From contig NZ_JRKI01000026.1 in NCBI RefSeq assembly GCF_000935125.1, forward strand, positions 248,001 to 312,000: a stretch of DNA of 64,000 nt. The letters run 5' to 3'. The stretch is from Streptomyces natalensis ATCC 27448 (lineage in GTDB: Bacteria > Actinomycetota > Actinomycetes > Streptomycetales > Streptomycetaceae). The translations under genes were made by a program, and so were the position numbers. Position 1 is the stretch's first letter. Each line of letters opens with the position of its first letter. The notes beneath the pieces are model-generated. The model was not told the DNA's origin, searched no databases, and was given only the letters and a program-made list of their open reading frames with translations. Positions 58,882 through 64,000 of this stretch are shown piece by piece.

Positions 58882-59231
58882 CACGCCACCGCCAGAGCGG
58901 AGGCGTCGATCAGGTGCAGCAGGCCAGCCCGCTCCAGCACAAGCCGGGCTTCGACCATCGTGTCCTGCGCGAGAGCCAGGGAGTCGAACTGGGCGGCGGA
59001 CATACCGCGGGCATCCAGGCCGGCCAACTCCACGACCCGCAGCGCAGCGACCTCGAAGCGCGTGACCGCACGCTGAACCTCCGGCGAGACCCGGACGTGC
59101 GAGCCGAACTTGTGGGCGGCGATGTCCGCCGCAGTCATGGCGGGGGTGGTGCTGGGGTAGCAGCCGGCCGGTACGGAAGTGGCGGTCGGGGCGCTAGCAG
59201 TACTACGCGGGACGCAAGTACTATCGGTCAT
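58881..59231 (-). CDS. First gene of the leftward early operon, hypothetical
   Basis: 116 aa from ATG 59231 with AGGAGG 6 bases upstream. MTDSTCVPRSTASAPTATSV start, Ser/Thr/Pro-rich linker, then a helical body (VQRAVTRFEVAALRVVELAG, AQDTMVEARLVLERAGLLH). It is transcribed from the promoter at 59392-59420 through the three 14-bp repeats, so it is likely repressed in the lysogen. Confidence 0.6.
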   Translation of the reverse strand: MTDSTCVPRSTASAPTATSVPAGCYPSTTPAMTAADIAAHKFGSHVRVSPEVQRAVTRFEVAALRVVELAGLDARGMSAAQFDSLALAQDTMVEARLVLERAGLLHLIDASALAVA

Positions 59232-59276
59232 GTCTGGTCCTCCTGGTGATGCAGGTGGAACTGGGCGCCTCGGCAA

Positions 59277-59368
59277 GGTGTGCAACCACCTAGCCGGGAT
59301 TGAGGCCCTTCCCGGTGTGCAACCACTGGGGAGGGCCGCTTCCAGCCCCGGCCTGGTGTGCAACCACC
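59277..59368. promoter_or_regulatory. Three 14-bp operator-like repeats
   Basis: GGTGTGCAACCACC at 59277-59290 and 59355-59368, and GGTGTGCAACCACT at 59314-59327. Spacing is 37 and 41 bases. Each has GGTG/CACC ends, so it is a partial dyad. They lie in the leader between the leftward promoter and the first gene, an immunity-operator arrangement. Confidence 0.7.
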
Positions 59369-59391
59369 TGCCGGGGCTTCGTTCGTCTTCG

Positions 59392-59420
59392 ACACTAGAG
59401 GAGAACTTGCGTGTTGACAA
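59392..59420 (-). promoter_or_regulatory. Leftward early promoter
   Basis: On the minus strand TTGTCA (59420-59415) and TAGTGT (59397-59392) are separated by 17 bases. Transcription would start near 59385 and run through the three repeats. A rightward TTGACA (59414-59419) overlaps the -35 but has no good -10. Confidence 0.65.
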
Positions 59421-59450
59421 GTACTGCCCACCGAGTGGAAAGTTGTAGCC

Positions 59451-59753
59451 ATGACCCCAGATGACGAGAAGGGGGGGATGCCCGAATTCGTCACCTTCAC
59501 GCAGATCGCGAAGCGCGTGAACGAACAGGACCTGGTTAGCCGCCCCATCACTCGGCAAGGCGTCCGATACATCGCCGACCACGACCCCGACTGGCCTGTC
59601 CCGCAGGACCGCTGGATGAAAATTGGCTCGGCCTGGGCAATGCCCTGGGAGCCGATCGAGAGGTTCTTCCGGGAGCGCACCACGCCTCGCGGAAGAGGGC
59701 CGGTCGCCAAATCGGACGATGCGCCACCGAAGAGCTCCGAGCCGGAGCAGTAA
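59451..59753 (+). CDS. Small DNA-binding regulator (Cro/excisionase-like)
   Basis: 100 aa from ATG 59451, GGAAAG upstream. The core FVTFTQIAKRVNEQDLVSR and ITRQGVRYIADHDPDWP fit a MerR/excisionase-type HTH. It lies at the start of the rightward operon opposite the early leftward operon, so it is a candidate early switch protein. Confidence 0.6.
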   Translation: MTPDDEKGGMPEFVTFTQIAKRVNEQDLVSRPITRQGVRYIADHDPDWPVPQDRWMKIGSAWAMPWEPIERFFRERTTPRGRGPVAKSDDAPPKSSEPEQ

Positions 59754-59883
59754 TTCTTCATGCCCCCAGCGCACCACCACGCTGGGTCACGATCCAGATC
59801 CAGCCTGTTGTCAATCGGCAACAGGCGGATCTGAAAACACCAACCCCCTCCGCACCATTCGAATACGGCGACAGGATTGCGGC

Positions 59884-61086
59884 ATGACCTTCGGATCGGA
59901 GCTCCGCCACTACCGGCAAGACGCCGGAATGTCTCTCGCTGAACTCGCTTGCCGCGTCCACATGACTAGGGCCCACATCCATAACGTCGAGACCGGGCGC
60001 CGCGCCCCGAGCAGCGATCTCGCCGCAGCGGCCGACGTAGCCCTCGCAGCATGTGGCCGGCTGGTCGCCGAGTTCGACCGGGAGGACCGGGAACGGCAAC
60101 GGCAAGCCGCCACCCGAAAGACTCTCGCTGCTTCCCTCGCCACCTCGCGAGATCTGATGGCGCTGGCCGACCTGGAGCTCGATGAATTGCAGGCGGGAGT
60201 GGAGGAGACCGCGGTCGACTACCTCGGAACCGCGCCGGGCCCGATGCTGCTGCGCGCTGACTCGCTTCGCCGTGATGCCCTGGCGCGCCTGCGGGACTAC
60301 AGGCACGGGCCGCACGAGCGAGCCGATCTGTACGTCTCCGCAGGACGACTCTCCGGCATCCTCGCCTACGCCGCCCTCGACCTCGGCGACTCGGCAGCGG
60401 CGTTAGAGCACGCGCGGGCGGCCGGACGTTGCGCCCAGTACGCCGGCGACACTGAGCTGCTGATGTGGGTGCGCGGCACCCAGTCGCTGATCTCCCGCTT
60501 CGCCGGCGACTACGGCATCGCCCTCGACTACGTGCGAGACGGGCTCCAGTACGCCGGTGACGTGCCCGGCACCGGCGAGGCGCGCCTGCTGTGCGGCGAG
60601 GTCCAGTGCCTGGCGAACCTCGGCGACTCCCGGGCGGCGAACCGGACGCTGCGCCTTGCCGAGCAGGCGCGGGAACGCGTGCAGCGACCCGACAGCCTGA
60701 CCGGTCTCTTCGAGTTTTCCGAGACGAAGCAGCGCTACTACGCCGCCAGCTCCCTGATCTGGCTGAACGGCGGCGACGACGCGCGAACCGCGGCAACCGA
60801 AGCCGAGGCGGCAATCGCATCGTGGCAGCAGATGCCGCCCGAGCAGCGGTCCCTGGACGACGAGCGACTGTGCCATATCTACCTGGCCACCGCCCAGGTG
60901 CAGCTCGGCGAGGTGGAAGCGGCCGCGGAGTCCATGGCCCCGGTGCTGGCGCTGCCGGTCGAGGATCAGATCAGTTGGATCAACAAGCGGGCGCACCGGG
61001 TCGGCTCGATCCTCGCCGCGCCCCGCTACCACCAGTCTTCTGCTGCCGTCGATCTCCGGGAAGCCATCGCGGCCCTCGGTGCCTGA
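59884..61086 (+). CDS. XRE-family regulator with TPR-like body
   Basis: 400 aa from ATG 59884. The N-terminal HTH (GMSLAELACRVHMTRAHIHN) is at about residues 14-65, then an all-helical body with TPR spacing (for example LYVSAGRLSGILAYAALDLG). The same large XRE type is seen at 15563. It may be the lysogeny repressor or a host-type regulator; the missing peptidase-like domain means cleavage by RecA is not expected. A terminator follows. Confidence 0.75.
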   Translation: MTFGSELRHYRQDAGMSLAELACRVHMTRAHIHNVETGRRAPSSDLAAAADVALAACGRLVAEFDREDRERQRQAATRKTLAASLATSRDLMALADLELDELQAGVEETAVDYLGTAPGPMLLRADSLRRDALARLRDYRHGPHERADLYVSAGRLSGILAYAALDLGDSAAALEHARAAGRCAQYAGDTELLMWVRGTQSLISRFAGDYGIALDYVRDGLQYAGDVPGTGEARLLCGEVQCLANLGDSRAANRTLRLAEQARERVQRPDSLTGLFEFSETKQRYYAASSLIWLNGGDDARTAATEAEAAIASWQQMPPEQRSLDDERLCHIYLATAQVQLGEVEAAAESMAPVLALPVEDQISWINKRAHRVGSILAAPRYHQSSAAVDLREAIAALGA

Positions 61087-61097
61087 GCAGCAGAAAG

Positions 61098-61122
61098 GCC
61101 GGGCGGTCATCACCCGCCCGGC
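61098..61122 (+). terminator. Hairpin after XRE gene
   Basis: GCCGGGCGG (61098-61106) pairs with CCGCCCGGC (61114-61122), in the gap before the DUF6907 gene. Confidence 0.6.
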
Positions 61123-61190
61123 CAGTTCGACCAGCGGGCTGCAACCCGCTGACCAGTAGAGATCCACACGCAAATGAGGAGAACTCTGCC

Positions 61191-61559
61191 ATGACTGTAC
61201 TCGCTCCCGAGATTCCGTCCCAGACCAACCCAGCCGAGTGCCTGGTCTCACACCCGACCGCGTGCCCGTCGTGGTGTCGGGACCGTCACGCCCCCGTAGC
61301 GCACGAGTTTGGCCCGTCGGTGACGTCGCACTGGGGCGTGCAGGCCCGGCTGGACAATCCGGCGGCGTTCGGCGCCGGTGAGTCGTTCATGCGGGCGGAG
61401 CTGTACCGCTACGACGCCGGCTCGGAGGTCGGCGCCACCACGATGTACGTGCAGGGGCAGACCGACGTCGAGATGACGGCTGCGGAGGTGGACGTGCTCC
61501 TGGTCCAGGCGCAGGCGTTCGTGGACACGTTGCGGGTGTTGCGCGCGCAGATGGGCTGA
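61191..61559 (+). CDS. DUF6907-like protein
   Basis: 122 aa from ATG 61191 with GAGGAGAAC upstream. CPSWCRDRHAPVAHE is the DUF6907 hallmark (possible zinc site), followed by a strand-helix body ending VDVLLVQAQAFVDTL. Function is unknown; the family is common in Streptomyces and its elements. Confidence 0.7.
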   Translation: MTVLAPEIPSQTNPAECLVSHPTACPSWCRDRHAPVAHEFGPSVTSHWGVQARLDNPAAFGAGESFMRAELYRYDAGSEVGATTMYVQGQTDVEMTAAEVDVLLVQAQAFVDTLRVLRAQMG

Positions 61560-61575
61560 TCGCCCCGAGTTCCTC

Positions 61576-61605
61576 ACGGCCGGGCAGCCTCAGCTGTCCG
61601 GCCGT
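61576..61605 (+). terminator. Hairpin after DUF6907 gene
   Basis: ACGGCCGG (61576-61583) pairs with CCGGCCGT (61598-61605), followed by TCTCAGTTCT. Confidence 0.6.
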
Positions 61606-61698
61606 TCTCAGTTCTCCCGCGGGTGCAGCACTCGCGAATCCTGGAGCGTCCATGCACGAAACGAGTCCTGCCGTGGGCCCGCTGATGGGGGCGGGCGG

Positions 61699-62472
61699 AT
61701 GCTGAAGATCCGCCGTTCGAAGCCCGTCGACAACTTCACCATCTTGCCGAACGCCCTGCTGCGCGACGATCGGCTGACGTACTGCGCCCGCGGCGTGCTC
61801 GCTGAGCTACTGAGCCGCCCTTCGGGCTGGGAGACGAACGCGGACGCCTTGTCAGAGCGGGCGCGCCGGCACCGCGGGGATGTCGTCGGCGAGGGGCGGC
61901 GTGGGTTGCGGGCCGCATTCACCGAACTGGAGGCGGCCGGCTACATCGTCCGTCGAAGGGAGCAGGCATCGAAGGGGCGATTCATCACGGTCCTTGAGGT
62001 CTACGACATCCCACAGGACCGAGGTACCGCTCGCGGTACGTCGGCAGACGGTACGTCGGCCAGCGTGACGTCGGCGGGCGGTACCTCTTCAGTAAGTACT
62101 GACGGAGGAAGGACTGATGAAGAAGATGCTGGCGAAGAACACTCCTCCGCGCTCGCTGGCGCTCGCGCGGGCCAGCAAGCCGGCCCGCAAGATCGACGGC
62201 GCGAGCAGCTCAACCGGCTGTACGAGGCCGCCAACGACCTCGACGATGACCAGCTGCGCCGACTGCTCCTCCAGTTCGAGAAGAAGCGGCCACGGATCTA
62301 CCGGGAACAGCGGCAGTCGGCCCTCGCGCAGCTGGAGCGGGAATCGCCAGAGATCCTGCGCACCGCGAACTCAGTACGCGCTGTGGACCTGTTGAGCTTC
62401 AAATACGCGCTGATGCACTACCAGGAGCCAGGCATCCCGGAGTGGCTACGCCGCTTCCCGCAGCCGCGATGA
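61699..62472 (+). CDS. Replication-initiator-like protein (lambda O type)
   Basis: 257 aa. The N-terminal half is a winged-helix region (DNFTILPNALLRDDRLTYC, then ELEAAGYIVRRREQASKG), as in phage and plasmid initiators. The middle (about 112-135) has a GTSAD-type five-residue repeat encoded by 15-bp DNA repeats. The C-terminal half is helical and charged (LRRLLLQFEKKRPRIY). A 17-codon ORF (61652-61705) with GGAGCG upstream overlaps the ATG and may couple translation. The role as initiator is inferred. Confidence 0.6.
   Translation: MLKIRRSKPVDNFTILPNALLRDDRLTYCARGVLAELLSRPSGWETNADALSERARRHRGDVVGEGRRGLRAAFTELEAAGYIVRRREQASKGRFITVLEVYDIPQDRGTARGTSADGTSASVTSAGGTSSVSTDGGRTDEEDAGEEHSSALAGARAGQQAGPQDRRREQLNRLYEAANDLDDDQLRRLLLQFEKKRPRIYREQRQSALAQLERESPEILRTANSVRAVDLLSFKYALMHYQEPGIPEWLRRFPQPR
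62021..62090 (+). repeat. 15-bp tandem repeats inside initiator-like gene, candidate ori
   Basis: GGTACGTCGGC begins at 62035 and 62050, GTGACGTCGGC at 62065 and GGTACCTCTTC at 62080: four 15-bp units. GAGGTACCGC at 62021 forms an inverted partner with the end. In lambda, the origin iterons lie inside gene O. A less GC-rich stretch follows at 62091-62140. Confidence 0.5.
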
Positions 62473-62517
62473 CACCACACGGCCCTATCCGCACACTCAC
62501 GAAAGGAACGATCACCG

Positions 62518-62823
62518 ATGGACGACATGATCCCGTACACCCACTGGGCGTACTTCTCCGACGAGGCCGGCGCCCGCCGCTGCGCCCAGGCCCTGCCCGA
62601 CTTCGTGACACGTGTCCGCAAGGCGGCCGAGGGAGGCGAGTGGCTGCTGCTGGCCGGGCGGGACGTCGTCCGTGACCGTCTGCCGGAGCGGCACAGGGAG
62701 GTCGAGGAAATCGTCACCCGGCACGGCGGCAAGTACGACGGCGGCGAAGCCACATACCTCGGAACGGGACAGCCGGTCGCGGACCCGATGCTGATCCAGG
62801 ATGGTGAGGGTGACGATGCCTGA
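62518..62823 (+). CDS. RraB-like protein
   Basis: 101 aa. YTHWAYFSDEAGARRCAQAL start and the end GGKYDGGEATYL recall the RraB fold hallmark (GGEYDGWE in the family). RraB inhibits RNase E. In this early operon it may change mRNA turnover, or it may just share the fold. GAAAGGAACG precedes the ATG. Confidence 0.6.
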   Translation: MDDMIPYTHWAYFSDEAGARRCAQALPDFVTRVRKAAEGGEWLLLAGRDVVRDRLPERHREVEEIVTRHGGKYDGGEATYLGTGQPVADPMLIQDGEGDDA

Positions 62824-63214
62824 TCAGCCCATCGCCGCCGCCGTAATCGTTCGGGGCTGCCGCGTGCTGCTGGTACGCCGAGCGGTCGAAGAAGGCGATC
62901 TGCGCTGGCAGTTCCCGGCGGGCAAGCTCGAGGCCGGCGAGACCGCGGAGCACGCAGCCGTCCGTGAGACCGAGGAGGAGGCCGGGCTGACCGTCGAGGC
63001 GGTCAAGACGCTGGGCAGTCGTATGCACCCGAAGACCGGCCGACTGATGCACTATGTCGCTTGCTCCCCCGTATCCGGTGAGGCGCACGTAGCCGACGAG
63101 GAGGAGCTCGCCGAGGTCGCGTGGGTCGCACACGGCGAGATCCCCGAGTACGTGCCCTACGGGCTGTTCGAGCCCGTGCAGGCGTATCTGGACGGGGAGC
63201 TGAGTGAGACGTGA
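62816..63214 (+). CDS. Nudix hydrolase
   Basis: 132 aa from ATG 62816, overlapping the RraB-like gene by 8 bases (GAGGGTGACG upstream). Nudix box at residues 36-58: G, five, E, seven, then RETEEEAGL. Nudix proteins are regular parts of pSAM2-type elements (Pif, an immunity factor), so this adds to the ICE-like look. The substrate is unknown. Confidence 0.88.
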   Translation: MPDQPIAAAVIVRGCRVLLVRRAVEEGDLRWQFPAGKLEAGETAEHAAVRETEEEAGLTVEAVKTLGSRMHPKTGRLMHYVACSPVSGEAHVADEEELAEVAWVAHGEIPEYVPYGLFEPVQAYLDGELSET

Positions 63215-63348
63215 GCGCTCCCCTACGGCGGCCTCCTTCACCGGCTTGGTCCGTCCTCATCCGGCCTGCGCGTCGGAATGGTGCGTTCCGCCTCGTGTGC
63301 GCCACCCTCGTAGACTCGCTGTGCCCACCCCGAGAGGATTGATCGCTG

Positions 63349-63840
63349 ATGCGCCCGCAGAGGTTGATGGAGTTTGTCGCCGAGACGCTGACCAATGCCC
63401 CCGAGGTGCAGCGCGCTGTGCCGTGGCAGGAGGGTGGCGTCCGGCCGTATGGTGTGCAGGTCACGTTCCTTACGGGCGCGGAGTTGTGGCTCGGGGTTAT
63501 GGCGCAAGCCGCGCCCGGCGAGAGCTATGACGAGCCGGAGGTGCCGGTGACGGCGGAGCCGCCGGCGGAGGTGGCGGTGCCGGAGCTGCTGGAGGGCGGC
63601 AAGGTCACGCCCTTGTCGGCGGAGGCGTACATCGCCGCGGTGTTGACGAACTCGGGTAGCGCGGAGATCAAGCGGGCGTATGGGTATTCGGAGGGGGCGA
63701 CGATGACCAGGCCGACGTCGGCTCCGGGTGTCGGGCTGGAATTTCATTCGGCGGGGCGGGGCTTCTTGCCGTTCATTCACACGGCTCGGGCTGGCCAGGG
63801 GAAGGGCCGGCAGGCGTTCGATCTTCAGGAAGCGTTCTGA
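63349..63840 (+). CDS. Hypothetical phage protein
   Basis: 163 aa. MRPQRLMEFVAETLTNAPEV start, a compact beta region (PYGVQVTFLTGAELWLGV), an acidic Pro linker, then AAVLTNSGSAEIKRAYGYSE and a C-terminal block with Gly/Arg. No family recognised. Continues the rightward operon. Confidence 0.55.
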   Translation: MRPQRLMEFVAETLTNAPEVQRAVPWQEGGVRPYGVQVTFLTGAELWLGVMAQAAPGESYDEPEVPVTAEPPAEVAVPELLEGGKVTPLSAEAYIAAVLTNSGSAEIKRAYGYSEGATMTRPTSAPGVGLEFHSAGRGFLPFIHTARAGQGKGRQAFDLQEAF

Positions 63841-63907
63841 CCACTTCCGCTGGGTAGCTGAAGGTGTCGCCTCACGCGGGGCGGCACCTTTCTGCTTGGA
63901 GGTGGCC

Positions 63908-64000
63908 ATGGAGCGCAAGATCGAGTTAGGTACGGCGTCATGCCCGTCGTGTCAGCAGACGGTGGGGAGTGAGCCGGGGCAGCCTGTGACGCCGCACCAG
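63908..64000 (+). CDS. Zinc-ribbon-like protein, cut by the window end
   Basis: ATG 63908 with GGAGGTGGCC directly upstream. 31 codons are visible, with CPSCQ near residue 12. The rest lies outside the window. Confidence 0.5.
   Translation, partial: MERKIELGTASCPSCQQTVGSEPGQPVTPHQ

Larger units (their letters stand above)
13141..64000. mobile_element. Integrated siphovirus-like prophage with ICE-like transfer module (ends approximate)
   Basis: Integrase, complete head-tail-lysis gene set, terminase and an early control region mark an integrated phage. The left end is uncertain: it may lie next to int (13.0-14.2 kb) or as far left as 9.2 kb, where accessory genes begin. The right end lies beyond the window. 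No duplicated att core could be tested because attR is absent from the window. Confidence 0.75.

Noticed and set aside
59623..59883. Longer start for the XRE gene (87 extra codons)
   Set aside because: The extension overlaps the previous gene in another frame and is Arg/Ser-rich; the HTH begins right after ATG 59884.
1..64000. tRNA genes as attachment site
   Set aside because: I looked for T-loop (GGTTCGA-type) sequences with flanking acceptor stems and found none that fold; several GGTTCGA hits lie inside coding genes.
1..64000. CRISPR arrays
   Set aside because: No regularly spaced 25-40 bp repeats were seen. The only repeats found are the three 14-mers, the 15-bp units and the 7-bp motifs listed above.

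Overview
The DNA is very GC-rich with Streptomyces-style codon use (strong G/C third positions, many GTG starts) and carries families typical of that genus (DUF4185 Tat protein, DUF6233, DUF6415, DUF6907). I read the window as a Streptomyces or close-relative chromosome entering a large integrated element. All family names come from reading translations; no database search was possible.

Layout. 1-9.2 kb is ordinary chromosome: sbcC (cut by the window edge) and sbcD, a decayed gene end, a secreted DUF4185 protein, an RsbW-like ATPase, a divergent marR/dienelactone hydrolase pair with palindromic operators, and an APC permease. 9.3-13.0 kb is accessory DNA: small zinc-ribbon and DUF genes, a GntR regulator and a lipoprotein. 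A tyrosine integrase lies at 13.1-14.2 kb, followed by more small accessory genes, an XRE regulator and a HAD hydrolase to 17.7 kb.

From 17.7 to 46.8 kb, almost all on the minus strand, runs a complete tailed-phage (siphovirus) late region. Read in transcription order (right to left) it has two fibre-like genes, HNH endonuclease, small and large terminase, portal, MuF-like protein, scaffold, a tiny Prp-like cysteine protease, major capsid, connector, head closure, tail completion, major tail, tail chaperones with a clear -1 frameshift site, tape measure, Dit, tail tip/fibre proteins, and a lysis block (papain-like peptidase, GH25 lysin, holin, membrane and collagen-like proteins). Two cargo units sit on the opposite strand: a membrane protein at 45.5 kb and a polymorphic toxin/immunity pair at 47.8-49.8 kb.

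From 50.5 to 59.2 kb the minus strand carries a train of very small genes surrounding an FtsK/SpoIIIE-type translocase and DUF2637/Spd-like membrane proteins. This resembles the transfer module of Streptomyces conjugative elements rather than a phage early region. At 59.2-59.45 kb a divergent control region has a good leftward promoter and three 14-bp operator-like repeats. Rightward from 59.45 kb run two regulators, a DUF6907 gene, a replication-initiator-like gene with internal 15-bp repeats, an RraB-like protein, a Nudix hydrolase and unknown genes, to the window end. The right attachment site is outside the window.

The most notable features are (i) a phage that carries an ICE-like transfer module, (ii) a 62-residue Prp-like protease between scaffold and capsid genes whose products share an N-terminal WFxLxRH motif, (iii) a prophage-borne polymorphic toxin with immunity gene, and (iv) two paralogous tail chaperones, one of them frameshifted.
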